NCBI GenBank assembly: GCA_002339725.1
Contig: DDKN01000034.1
Span: 1 to 27,926 of the forward strand
DNA from: Thiobacillus sp. UBA2597
GTDB lineage: Bacteria; Pseudomonadota; Gammaproteobacteria; Burkholderiales; Thiobacillaceae
Direction: 5' to 3'
Length of the DNA: 27,926 nt
The first letter of the stretch is position 1, and each line of letters begins with the position of its first letter. Below the pieces are notes generated by a model. It was not told where the DNA came from and made no database searches. It saw only the letters and a list, made by a program, of their open reading frames with translations. The position numbers were made by a program, and so were the translations under genes. Of this stretch, positions 15,552-23,543 are shown one piece after another.

Positions 15552-15980
15552 ATGTTCGACCCGAGCCGGGAACAGGCACGCCGTTTTTTGATCGAGGCCT
15601 GGCGCAAATACCGGGAACGCGCGGTGCTGACCGAACTCGAGGCATTGGCGGCGGACCACATCGCGCGCCACCCGGAATATCACCCGGTGCTGGAGGCCGG
15701 CGAGGACAGCCTCGAACGGGAATGGCTGCCGGAGATGGGCGAGACCAATCCTTTCCTGCATCTGTCGCTGCACCTGGCCATTTCCGAGCAACTGGCGATC
15801 GACCAGCCACCCGGCATCCAGGCGGCCTACCAACGCCTGTTGCAGCGTACCCAGGACGCCCACGCGGCGCAGCATGCCATCATGGATTGCCTGGCCGAGG
15901 TGGTCTGGCAGGCGCAACGTCAGCGCAGCCAACCCGACGGGCAGGCCTATCTGGATTGCCTGGAACACAAATCACGCTAG
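15552..15980 (+). CDS. DUF1841 family protein
   Basis: Cytosolic, mostly helical protein of 142 aa and unknown function. Family hallmarks are FLIEAWRKYRE, IARHPEYHPVLE, then TNPFLHLSLHLAISEQLAID with QPPGI directly after, and DAHAAQHAIMDCLAE. Several conserved His residues (HLSLHLA, AHAAQH) could bind metal. It starts 1 nt after the FIST stop, so it is part of the same unit. Confidence 0.9.
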   Translation: MFDPSREQARRFLIEAWRKYRERAVLTELEALAADHIARHPEYHPVLEAGEDSLEREWLPEMGETNPFLHLSLHLAISEQLAIDQPPGIQAAYQRLLQRTQDAHAAQHAIMDCLAEVVWQAQRQRSQPDGQAYLDCLEHKSR

Positions 15981-16016
15981 CGCCCGGCTAGCCCGAACCA
16001 AAAGGAGAAGTGCGCC

Positions 16017-16568
16017 ATGGGAAACCGTGTGAGCAAGGTCGTCACCCGCACCGGCGACGATGGCAGCACCGGCCTGGCCGACGGCCGCCGGCTGCCCAAG
16101 CACGCCACGCGCATCGAAGCGGTCGGCGAGGTCGACGAACTCAACAGCCAGATCGGCCTGTTGCTGACCGAGCCCCTGACCGAAAGCGTCAAAGCGCTGC
16201 TGCTGGAGATCCAGAACGACTTGTTCGACCCGGGCGGTGAATTGGCCCTGCCGGATCACTGCCAGGTCGGGGAGAGCCATATTCAGGGCCTGGACTGGGC
16301 CATCGGCCGCATCAATGCTGAACTGCCGCCGCTCAAGGAATTCGTCCTGCCGGGCGGCAACCGGGCCGCCGCCCTGGCCCATGTCTGCCGCACCGTCTGC
16401 CGGCGGGCGGAACGGCGTGTCACCGAATTGGCGGCAAGCGAGGCGATCTCGCCCCGGCTGATCCAATATCTGAATCGTCTGTCGGACCTGTTGTTCGTGC
16501 TGGCGCGCCACCTCAACCGCAGCGCCGGCAACCCGGAACCGCTCTGGCGCGGTCCCAAGCCGGCCTGA
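16017..16568 (+). CDS. pduO: PduO-type ATP:cob(I)alamin adenosyltransferase
   Basis: Transfers the adenosyl group of ATP to cob(I)alamin to make coenzyme B12; cytosolic trimer. In 183 aa the ATP-binding N-terminus TRTGDDGSTGLADGRRLPK is clear. The helical core follows: IEAVGEVDELNSQIG, IQNDLFDPGGELA, FVLPGGNRAAALAHVCRTVC, RRAERRV and YLNRLSDLLFVLARHLN. A strong ribosome site AAAGGAG precedes the ATG. It lies 36 nt after DUF1841 and may be read from the rnf promoter. No other B12 gene is in the window. It converges with the ParA-like gene. Confidence 0.94.
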   Translation: MGNRVSKVVTRTGDDGSTGLADGRRLPKHATRIEAVGEVDELNSQIGLLLTEPLTESVKALLLEIQNDLFDPGGELALPDHCQVGESHIQGLDWAIGRINAELPPLKEFVLPGGNRAAALAHVCRTVCRRAERRVTELAASEAISPRLIQYLNRLSDLLFVLARHLNRSAGNPEPLWRGPKPA

Positions 16569-16586
16569 ACGCGCGCCCGCGCCGGC

Positions 16587-17249
16587 TCAGGCGTTGTCGA
16601 GCTTGCGCAGCAGGGCCAGCACCCGGCGCTTGAGAAAATCGACCTCTTTCGCCGCCATCTGGGCACGGCTGCCCATCCCCTCGATGCTGTGCCCTTCGGT
16701 CGCGCATTCCTTGTAGATGGTGCGCTGGCGCAGGGTGGCCGAGAGCAGGGGAATGCCGAAGTTGGGCAAGAGCCCGATCACCTCACGCGAGATCAGCGTG
16801 TTCGGCTGCAGCTGATTCATCACCAGGCGCGCCTCGAGCGTCGGGTTTTTCGCGCGCGCCTCGAAGATGGCCTCGCGGATCCGCTCCGAGGCCCAGAGGT
16901 CCAGGGGCGAGGGGATCACCGGGACCAGGGCAAGCTGGGCCAGCTTGAGGGCACTTTCGGTGACCGGCGCCGTGGCCGCGGGCGGACTGTCGATCACGAT
17001 GTAGTCATACTCTTCGACCCGCTTGCGCAAATGCTTGTGCAGCTTGCCTTCCTCGCCCGACACGTCCTCCACGTCGGCGGGAAAGACATCGCCGGCACTG
17101 GCCCAGCGCAAAGCGGTGTTTTGCGGATCGGCGTCGGCCACCAGCACGCGGTGGCCGGCATCGCCCAGGCTGCCGGCCAGCAGCATGGCCAGGGTGGTCT
17201 TGCCCGCCCCGCCCTTCTGGTTCACCACCGCAATCACTTTTGCTGCCAT
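16587..17249 (-). CDS. ParA/MinD-family ATPase, orphan
   Basis: P-loop ATPase of 220 aa with the deviant Walker A of the ParA/MinD family, VNQKGGAGKTT: signature Lys12 and catalytic Lys17, with Ala where Val is commonest. DADPQNTALRW and DSPPA (Walker B region) follow. Such ATPases position cargo on the nucleoid. No ParB, McdB or chemotaxis cargo gene is adjacent; the only partner is the upstream fusion protein, whose stop is 2 nt before this ATG. I chose the ATG at 17249, with GGA 6 nt upstream, over a TTG at 17255 that would overlap the upstream stop. It could equally be a cargo-specific ParA or a regulator of the reductase. Confidence 0.9.
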   Translation of the reverse strand: MAAKVIAVVNQKGGAGKTTLAMLLAGSLGDAGHRVLVADADPQNTALRWASAGDVFPADVEDVSGEEGKLHKHLRKRVEEYDYIVIDSPPAATAPVTESALKLAQLALVPVIPSPLDLWASERIREAIFEARAKNPTLEARLVMNQLQPNTLISREVIGLLPNFGIPLLSATLRQRTIYKECATEGHSIEGMGSRAQMAAKEVDFLKRRVLALLRKLDNA

Positions 17250-17251
17250 GT

Positions 17252-18706
17252 TCAATCCATCCTTTCGCTATGCCAACCCAGCAAAGACAGGCCCCGGGCC
17301 AGCGCGGCGTCCCGGGCGGCGTCGACGAACTCAGCCGGCCCCGCCGCATAGATGTCGAAGCGCGCCAAATCCGGGTGATCGGCAAAGATGGCTGCGATCA
17401 CCCCGGCCAAGCCGGACTGGGCTGCGAGTGGACGGTAATGGAAATTGTCCAGGGCATCGACCCAGGACCGGCACAGGTTTTCCTGATAGTGTACCAAGCG
17501 GTCGCTCACCCAATACAAATACATGGCGTCGGCCGCCTCCAGCGACATCACGTGCTGGAGCAGGCTCTTGATCGGGGCGAAGCCGTCGTCCCAGGCCAGG
17601 AAAATGACCGGCCGGTGGGAATCGAGCTTGACCACGAAATTGCCCTCCGGCCCGGTCAGGGTCACCATGTCCTCCTTGTGCAGGCCCGTGAAGGCCTTGC
17701 GCGCGAAGTTTCGGTTGTCGCGCCGGACATGCACCTCGATATGACGATCCTCGCACGGACAACTGGCGATGTGGTAATCGCCCTCGGCGCCGTCGATCGA
17801 CAGCCTGACGCGCTGTCCGGCCAAAAAGCGCAGACGCTGGCTGCGCGGCGTGAACAGGTGCAGGGCCAGCAGATCCTCGGTCAAGGGCTCGATGTTGCGC
17901 ACGCGGGTTTGGATGATCTGTTGCGGGATATCGGCCGCCCCCGCCACCTCGGCCTCGATCACCACATCGGTCACCGCCGTGTAGGAACAGAGCAACAGGC
18001 CGCCGTTGGCCTTTTCCGCCTCGCTCAAGACATAGTCGTAGGGGTGCACCTTCTTGACCTGGCCCGAGACCAGGCGCGCCTTGCATTCCCCGCAGTTGCC
18101 ACTGCTGCAGCCATAGTTGAGCGGGATGCCGGCGCGCAGGGCGGCCTCCAGCAGGGTATCGTTGCCTTCGACGAAAAAGTCGTGGCCCGAAGGTTGCACC
18201 GTGACATGGACCGACATGATGCGCATGACGCTCTCCTCGGCCAGCAGTGAACGCGCGCGGCCGGCCTCCTCGGGTCCGGCATTCAGTTGCTGGCGCAATT
18301 GATGTTTGAGGGCCAGCACGGCCGCCGCCGGCTCGCGCCCCATATCCTTGGCCACTTCACTCATCTGCTGGCAGAGCCAGTCGAATACCTGGTCGTAATG
18401 CAAGAGCAGGGATTTGGCCGAACCCAATTCCTTGCCCAGTTGGTACAGCCGTTCGGCCAGGACTTCCTTGTCGGGCAGGGTGCGCTCCAGGATGCGCTTG
18501 GCGAAGGCGCGCTCCTTGATGGCATTGACGTGCTCGAGTTCGCCCTCGTCCTGCCACTGGATATCGGGAAAGACGCGTAAAAGCTCGTCCAGCTCGACCA
18601 TGCCATCGAAGGTAGCGAGCTCGCCCTGCTGAATCATCTTCTGCAGGGCACTGCGGGTCACGCCGACCAGACGCGCCACACGGGAAAGCGGGAGGTAATG
18701 CGCCAT
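17252..18706 (-). CDS. HTH / 2Fe-2S ferredoxin / flavin-reductase-like fusion protein
   Basis: Protein of 484 aa. Residues 4-45 look like a MerR/excisionase-type winged helix (LSRVARLVGVTRSALQKMIQ, then a VELDEL wing). Residues 55-155 are helical. Residues 165-255 are a plant-type ferredoxin domain with [2Fe-2S] ligands Cys200, Cys205, Cys208 and Cys240. Residues 262-475 resemble ferredoxin-NAD(P) reductase, ending IYAAGPAEFVDAA. Key motifs deviate: the flavin RxYS is DYHIAS (310-315), and the pyridine-nucleotide Gly-Thr-Gly is WDDGFAPIK (372-380). It may therefore bind its cofactors unusually, or be a redox sensor. The start at 18706 follows the family-like N-terminus and a promoter only 6 nt away. 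It probably forms an operon with the ParA-like gene. Confidence 0.82.
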   Translation of the reverse strand: MAHYLPLSRVARLVGVTRSALQKMIQQGELATFDGMVELDELLRVFPDIQWQDEGELEHVNAIKERAFAKRILERTLPDKEVLAERLYQLGKELGSAKSLLLHYDQVFDWLCQQMSEVAKDMGREPAAAVLALKHQLRQQLNAGPEEAGRARSLLAEESVMRIMSVHVTVQPSGHDFFVEGNDTLLEAALRAGIPLNYGCSSGNCGECKARLVSGQVKKVHPYDYVLSEAEKANGGLLLCSYTAVTDVVIEAEVAGAADIPQQIIQTRVRNIEPLTEDLLALHLFTPRSQRLRFLAGQRVRLSIDGAEGDYHIASCPCEDRHIEVHVRRDNRNFARKAFTGLHKEDMVTLTGPEGNFVVKLDSHRPVIFLAWDDGFAPIKSLLQHVMSLEAADAMYLYWVSDRLVHYQENLCRSWVDALDNFHYRPLAAQSGLAGVIAAIFADHPDLARFDIYAAGPAEFVDAARDAALARGLSLLGWHSERMD

Positions 18707-18712
18707 GGAGGT

Positions 18713-18741
18713 ATCATAACCATCTCGGCCACAGTTCCCAA
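18713..18741 (-). promoter_or_regulatory. Sigma-70 promoter giving a near-leaderless transcript
   Basis: On the minus strand TTGGGA (18741-18736) and TATGAT (18718-18713) are 17 nt apart. Only 6 nt separate the -10 from the ATG at 18706, so transcription would begin at or within a base or two of the start codon. No Shine-Dalgarno is present (ACCTCC precedes the ATG). Confidence 0.65.
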
Positions 18742-18762
18742 GCAGCACCGAAGCTCAGGTAA

Positions 18763-20463
18763 ATGCTCAAACTCGTTTCCCGCCCCTGGTCACCCGCTGT
18801 CGCGCAAAAACTGGAGGCCGCTGGCCATCCCCCCCTGCTCGCCCGGCTCTACGCCGCCCGCGGCATCCGGGAGCCCGGCGAGATCCGCCAGCACCTGGCC
18901 GAACTCGAGCCGCACGAGCGCCTGCGCAACGCCGATGCCGCCGCCGCCCGCCTGGCGGACGCCATCGAGCGCGGCGAAAAACTCTTGGTCGTCGCCGACT
19001 ACGATGCCGACGGTGCCACCGCCTGTGCCGTGGCGATGCTGGGTTTACGCCGGCTGGGTGCCTGGGTCGATTATCTGGTGCCCAACCGGTTCGACTACGG
19101 CTACGGCCTGTCGCCCGAGATCGTTCGTCTGGCGGCCGAACGTGGGCCCGATCTCATCGTCACCGTGGACAACGGCATCGCCGCCCACGCCGGGGTGGAG
19201 GAGGCGAAGCGGCTCGGCATCGAGGTCATCGTCACCGACCATCACCTGCCCGGCGACACCCTGCCCGAGGCCCTGATCGTCAATCCGAACCAACCGGGCT
19301 GCGCCTTTCCCAGCAAGCATCTGGCCGGCGTCGGTGTCATGTTCTACCTGCTCGTCGCGCTGCGCGCCGAGCTGCGCCGGCGCGGCCGTTTCGCTGCCGG
19401 CCAGGAGCCAAATTTGGCCGAACTGCTCGATCTGGTCGCCTTGGGCACGGTAGCCGACGTGGTGAAACTCGACGCCAACAATCGCCTTTTGGTGGACCAG
19501 GGCCTGGCCCGGCTGCGCCGTGGCCTGGCCCGGCCGGGCCTCACTGCGCTTTTCCAGGCCGCGGGCCGCCGCCCGGAGCGCGCCAGCGTGTATGACCTGG
19601 GCTTCGTGCTCGGCCCGCGGCTCAATGCCGCCGGTCGGCTGACCGACATGAGCCTGGGGATCGAATGCCTGCTGGCCGATGACCCGGGCCAGGCCGAGCG
19701 GCTCGCCCGGGAGCTCGATCAGCTCAACCGGGAGCGCCGCGAAATCGAGGGGCAGATGCAGGAACAGGCGCTCACCCTGCTCGACGGGATCGACGTGACC
19801 GAGGGCGCCAGTTTGTGCCTGTACGATCCCGCCTGGCACCAGGGCGTCATCGGCCTGCTCGCCTCGCGCCTGAAAGAGCGCCATCATCGGCCAACCATCG
19901 TGTTCGCCGACGGCGGGGACGGTCTCATCAAGGGCTCGGGCCGCTCCATCCCCGGCCTGCATTTGCGCGATGCCCTGGATCTGGTCGATCGCCGCCATCC
20001 CGGCCTGATCGTCAAATTCGGCGGCCATGCCGCGGCCGCCGGCCTGAGCCTGCGCGCCCGGGACTTTTCCCGTTTTGCCGACGGCTTCGAGACCGTGGCG
20101 CGGGAACTGATCGCGCCGGCCGACCTGGAACGCCTGATCGAAACCGATGGGCCGCTCAGCGCCGAGGAATGCACCTTGACCAATGCCTTGGCGATACAGC
20201 GGGGGGTGTGGGGCCAGGGTTTTCCGCAGCCAAGCTTCCATGGCTCGTTCATTGTGCAGGCGCAGCGCCTGATCGCCGACAAGCATCTAAAGTTAAAAGT
20301 GTTTGACGGTGCGCTCGGGGCGGAGGCCATGCTGTTCAACCATGCCCAGCCCCTGCCGGAGCGAATCGAAGCGGTCTATCGGCTGGACGTCAACGAATAC
20401 AACGGCAGCCGCACGCTGCAACTGACTCTGGAGCAATGGAGCCATGGAGCACAGCGGGTATGA
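18763..20463 (+). CDS. recJ: Single-stranded-DNA-specific exonuclease RecJ
   Basis: 5'-3' exonuclease on single-stranded DNA in recombination and mismatch or base-excision repair; Mn/Mg-dependent DHH family. The 566 aa compare with 577 in E. coli. Motifs are VVADYDADGATACAVAM (Asp residues of motif I, 79-84), VTVDNGIA, VTDHHLPGD (DHH at 159-161), LVALGTVADVVKL, FVLGPRLNAAGRL, then IKGSGRSIPGLHLRDAL and KFGGHAAAAGLSL of the DHHA1 domain. It starts divergently from the HTH fusion gene, 56 nt apart; the ATG has only a weak ribosome site (CAGGT). The stop overlaps the next start by ATGA. Confidence 0.96.
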   Translation: MLKLVSRPWSPAVAQKLEAAGHPPLLARLYAARGIREPGEIRQHLAELEPHERLRNADAAAARLADAIERGEKLLVVADYDADGATACAVAMLGLRRLGAWVDYLVPNRFDYGYGLSPEIVRLAAERGPDLIVTVDNGIAAHAGVEEAKRLGIEVIVTDHHLPGDTLPEALIVNPNQPGCAFPSKHLAGVGVMFYLLVALRAELRRRGRFAAGQEPNLAELLDLVALGTVADVVKLDANNRLLVDQGLARLRRGLARPGLTALFQAAGRRPERASVYDLGFVLGPRLNAAGRLTDMSLGIECLLADDPGQAERLARELDQLNRERREIEGQMQEQALTLLDGIDVTEGASLCLYDPAWHQGVIGLLASRLKERHHRPTIVFADGGDGLIKGSGRSIPGLHLRDALDLVDRRHPGLIVKFGGHAAAAGLSLRARDFSRFADGFETVARELIAPADLERLIETDGPLSAEECTLTNALAIQRGVWGQGFPQPSFHGSFIVQAQRLIADKHLKLKVFDGALGAEAMLFNHAQPLPERIEAVYRLDVNEYNGSRTLQLTLEQWSHGAQRV

Positions 20464-21710
20464 CTGACCTCACCCAAGCCATGTGGCCTTGGTCGGCCTT
20501 CGTCATCAGCCTGGCGATCGGCCTTTTGATCGGTCTGGAGCGCGAGCGCTCGCCCGCCGCCAAGGCCGGCCTGCGCACCTTCTCCCTGGTCGCCCTGGCC
20601 GGCACCATCGGCGCCCTGCTCAGCGACCAGACCGGGCAACCCTGGCTGCTGGCGGCCGGCTTGTTGGTGTTGGGCACCATGATGGTGGCCGCCTATCTGC
20701 GCGGCCAGGAGGCGGAAGACCCGGGCACCACCACCATCGCGGCCGTCGTCGTCTGCTATGGCCTGGGCAGCATGGTCTGGTATGGTTACATCGAGATCGC
20801 GGTCGCCCTCGCCATCATCACCACGGTACTGCTCTACTTCAAGACTGAGCTGCGCGGTGCCAGCCAGCGTCTGAGCCGAAAAGACCTGGTTTCGGTGCTC
20901 CAGTTCGCCGTGCTCTCCTTCGTGATCCTGCCCATCCTGCCCAACGAGAATTACGGCCCCTACCAGGCCATCAACCCGCACAACATTTGGTGGATGGTGG
21001 TGTTGATCTCCGGCCTGTCGTTGCTCGGTTACGCCGCGCTGCGCATCGGCGGCGACCGCTACGGCACCCTGCTGACCGGCTTCTTCGGCGGCAGCGTTTC
21101 CAGCACCGCGACCACCCTCGCCTTCGCCCGCCACAGCCGGGAAAATCCCGAGCTGACCGGCATTGCCGGGCTGATCATCCTGATCGCCAACCTGGTCGTT
21201 CTGCTGCGCCTCTCCATTGTCATCGCCGTGGTCATGCCCGGCCTGTGGCTGTCGTTGACCGGCATTTTCCTGGGCGGCGCCCTGCTCGGCTCGCTCTTCG
21301 TCTATCTGCTTTGGCGCCGGCAGGAGGAGCATCCCGCCCCGCCGATCCTGGAAATCGCCAACCCGGCGGAGATCCGTTCCGCGCTTGGCTTCGGTGCGCT
21401 TTACGCCTTGATCTTGTTCGCCGCGGCCTGGCTCAGCGACGTCGTCGGCCAGCAGGGTATCTACGCCGTGGCCCTGATATCCGGCCTGAGCGATGTCGAT
21501 GCCATCACCCTGTCGAGCTTGCGTCTGTATCAGTTGGGTAATCTGCAGGCTGAGCAGGCAACCGTCGCCATTTTGATCGCACTGCTCGCCAATATCGCCT
21601 TCAAGTGCGTGCTGGCCAGCAGCATCAGCGGCCTCGCCCTCGCCCGCCGGATCATTCCGGGCATGGCCGCCGTGGCGCTCGGCCTGGTCTCGGCGTGGTG
21701 GCTGATCTAG
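20460..21710 (+). CDS. MgtC/SapB family membrane protein with DUF4010 domain
   Basis: Polytopic membrane protein of 416 aa with about 11-12 helices. The N-terminal MgtC/SapB signature is FVISLAIGLLIGLERERS (residues about 14-31), with LRTFSLVALAGTIGAL. The C-terminal DUF4010 half has LLTGFFGGSVSSTATTLAFA, then ISGLSDVDAITLSSL. Substrate and function are unknown; MgtC relatives are linked to magnesium limitation. The ATG at 20460 overlaps the recJ stop (ATGA); an ATG at 20436 is possible but is poorly spaced from its ribosome site. It ends before a strong bidirectional terminator. Confidence 0.88.
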   Translation: MTDLTQAMWPWSAFVISLAIGLLIGLERERSPAAKAGLRTFSLVALAGTIGALLSDQTGQPWLLAAGLLVLGTMMVAAYLRGQEAEDPGTTTIAAVVVCYGLGSMVWYGYIEIAVALAIITTVLLYFKTELRGASQRLSRKDLVSVLQFAVLSFVILPILPNENYGPYQAINPHNIWWMVVLISGLSLLGYAALRIGGDRYGTLLTGFFGGSVSSTATTLAFARHSRENPELTGIAGLIILIANLVVLLRLSIVIAVVMPGLWLSLTGIFLGGALLGSLFVYLLWRRQEEHPAPPILEIANPAEIRSALGFGALYALILFAAAWLSDVVGQQGIYAVALISGLSDVDAITLSSLRLYQLGNLQAEQATVAILIALLANIAFKCVLASSISGLALARRIIPGMAAVALGLVSAWWLI

Positions 21711-21726
21711 TGCCCTGACGCGTACC

Positions 21727-21764
21727 CCAACAAAAAACCGGGCGCCAGCCCGGTTTTTTGTTGG
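21727..21764. terminator. Bidirectional terminator between convergent genes
   Basis: A perfect 17-bp inverted repeat (21727-21743 and 21748-21764) has loop GCCA. The stem centre is CCGGGC/GCCCGG, with A6 on the left and T6 on the right, so it works on both strands: for the MgtC-like gene from the left and the chemoreceptor gene from the right. Confidence 0.95.
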
Positions 21765-21777
21765 TGAAATACTCCGC

Positions 21778-23418
21778 TTAGCCCGCCACCTTGAACTGCC
21801 CGACCAGGTGTTGCAGCTCGTTCGCGGTCGCCGAGAGCTGCTTCGCCGCGGCGTCGACTTCCTGGATCGAGAAGCTGTTTTCCTCGGTGATGCTGGTAAT
21901 GCGCTCCATGTTGCGGGCGATCTCCTCGCTCGCCAGGGATTGTTCCTTGACCGCCGTGGCGATCTGATGCGCCGAGTCGGAGACCTTGACTGCGGACTCG
22001 ACGATCTGGTTCAGGCTCTCGCCGGTGAGCCGATTGAAATTGGCTCCTTCATGCACTTCCTGTTCGATCCGATTGATGGCGCTCACCGCCGCGGCCGAGG
22101 AGTTCTTGATGGTATCGACCATATTGGTGATGTCCGCGGTGCTCGCCGCCGTGCGTTCGGCCAGCTTGCGCACCTCGTCCGCCACCACGGCGAAGCCACG
22201 CCCCTGTTCGCCGGCCCGGGCTGCCTCGATCGCGGCATTGAGCGCCAACAGATTGGTCTGTTCGGCGATCTCCTTGATCACCTGGGTGATCTCGCCCACC
22301 CGGTTGATCGCATCGGACAGGCCACTGATGGTGGTGCTGGAAGAACTCACCGCCTCTTCGATCCGGCGCGTGGCCTCGATGCTCTTGACCATGTTGGCAT
22401 TGCCGCTCTGCGCCACGGTCTTGGTGTTCAAGGCCGCCTGTTCCACGCCTTCGGCATTCTGCGCCACCTCGTTGACCGAGACGCTGCTCTGCTCCATGGC
22501 GGCACTGATTTCCATCACGCCATCGGTCTGCTTCTGGGCCCGGCCCATCACGGTATCGGCCTCGGCCGACAGGCGGGTCGAGGCATCCGCCACCGAATCC
22601 GCCGCCTGTTTCACGCCGCCCACGATCTGGCGCAACTGGCTGACCGTGCGGTTGAGCGAATCGGCCATCTGACCGAGTTCGTCCTGCTGGGTCAGATTGA
22701 CCTGCACCGTCAAATCGCCTGCGGCCACCTGATCGAGTGCGCCGTTGAGCTGGGCAATGCTGTGATTGATCATGCGGGTCAACTGCACCGTGATGCCGAT
22801 CAAAACCGCCAAGCCGACCAGCATCATGCCCCCCTGGATCATCAGCATCCGGCGCGCGCTGGACACGCTGCCCTGATAGGTATCCTTGGCCGCGGCCTCC
22901 TGGATCGGCAGCAACTGGGACAGGGGCTTGACCACGCCGCCCTGCACCACGGGCCACTCGTCCTCCAACAGGCTGGTGAGCCTGGCCTTGTCGCCCGCGG
23001 CATAGGCCGCGATCAGGCTGTCGAAAAAGGGATTGAGGCTGGCCATCTTGCTGTCGATCTTCTTGATCAGTTCCTGGCCTTCCTCGGTGAACTGATTGCC
23101 CTTGGTCTGCTCATGGAACTGGGCCCAAAGCTTGGGCAGTTCTTCCTTGGCCTCCTTGGCGTGGTTCATGGAACCCACCGTCGGCATCTGATCGAGCAGC
23201 ACCCCGGCCATGCGGAAGCGCACTTCCTTGAGCCGGGAATCCATGGCATTGAGAGAACTCGTTGGTACCACCTGGTTCTCGTAGACCGAGCCCAGGGCCG
23301 AGATGCTCTGCTGGCTGGAGACGAAGCTCAGCCCGGCCAGGCCCAGGATAATCACTACCGCCACGGCGGCATTGGCCAGCAGCTTGGCCCGGATCGACAG
23401 GCTATGCAACAGCTTCAT
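21778..23418 (-). CDS. Methyl-accepting chemotaxis protein
   Basis: Transmembrane chemoreceptor of 546 aa. TM1 is about residues 11-33 (AKLLANAAVAVVIILGLAGL). A periplasmic four-helix-bundle domain of about 150 residues follows (ENQVVPTSSLNAMDSRLKEV near its start), then TM2 (GGMMLVGLAVLIGITVQL). A HAMP domain reads LNGALDQVAAGDLTVQV. The signalling tip is EIAEQTNLLALNAAIEAARA, followed by GEQGRGFAVVADEVRKLAER. No C-terminal NWETF-type pentapeptide is present, so CheR/CheB are probably not tethered. The ligand is unknown. The ribosome site AGGAGAG is strong. No other chemotaxis gene is adjacent, apart from the EAL-like/HDOD gene further upstream. Confidence 0.96.
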   Translation of the reverse strand: MKLLHSLSIRAKLLANAAVAVVIILGLAGLSFVSSQQSISALGSVYENQVVPTSSLNAMDSRLKEVRFRMAGVLLDQMPTVGSMNHAKEAKEELPKLWAQFHEQTKGNQFTEEGQELIKKIDSKMASLNPFFDSLIAAYAAGDKARLTSLLEDEWPVVQGGVVKPLSQLLPIQEAAAKDTYQGSVSSARRMLMIQGGMMLVGLAVLIGITVQLTRMINHSIAQLNGALDQVAAGDLTVQVNLTQQDELGQMADSLNRTVSQLRQIVGGVKQAADSVADASTRLSAEADTVMGRAQKQTDGVMEISAAMEQSSVSVNEVAQNAEGVEQAALNTKTVAQSGNANMVKSIEATRRIEEAVSSSSTTISGLSDAINRVGEITQVIKEIAEQTNLLALNAAIEAARAGEQGRGFAVVADEVRKLAERTAASTADITNMVDTIKNSSAAAVSAINRIEQEVHEGANFNRLTGESLNQIVESAVKVSDSAHQIATAVKEQSLASEEIARNMERITSITEENSFSIQEVDAAAKQLSATANELQHLVGQFKVAG

Positions 23419-23483
23419 CGTCTCTCTCCTGCATCGTTATCATTCAATACCATCCAGCGCCGAGCCTTCTTTAGCCCATAACG

Positions 23484-23521
23484 ACACTGCGCCGGCAGAC
23501 TTGAGTCTGCCGGCGCAGTGT
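23484..23521 (-). terminator. Perfect 17-bp hairpin after the rhodanese gene
   Basis: Bases 23484-23500 and 23505-23521 are perfect complements around a TTGA loop; the stem is very GC-rich (CACTGCGCCGGCAGAC core). It begins 22 nt past the rhodanese stop on the minus strand. No T-run follows, so it may end or stabilise the transcript rather than be a classic terminator. Confidence 0.6.
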
Positions 23522-23543
23522 AGCCGATCCGGACAAAGCTGGA

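Noticed and set aside
16017..16568. Possibility of a B12-riboswitch before the cobalamin adenosyltransferase
   Set aside because: Only 36 nt separate it from the DUF1841 gene, too short for a cobalamin riboswitch.
19045..20286. 413-aa open frame on the minus strand opposite recJ
   Set aside because: RecJ motifs fix the plus strand as coding.
21808..23481. 557-aa open frame on the plus strand opposite the chemoreceptor
   Set aside because: The minus-strand chemoreceptor is unmistakable; the opposite frame is His/Leu/Gly/Asp-rich with no domain.
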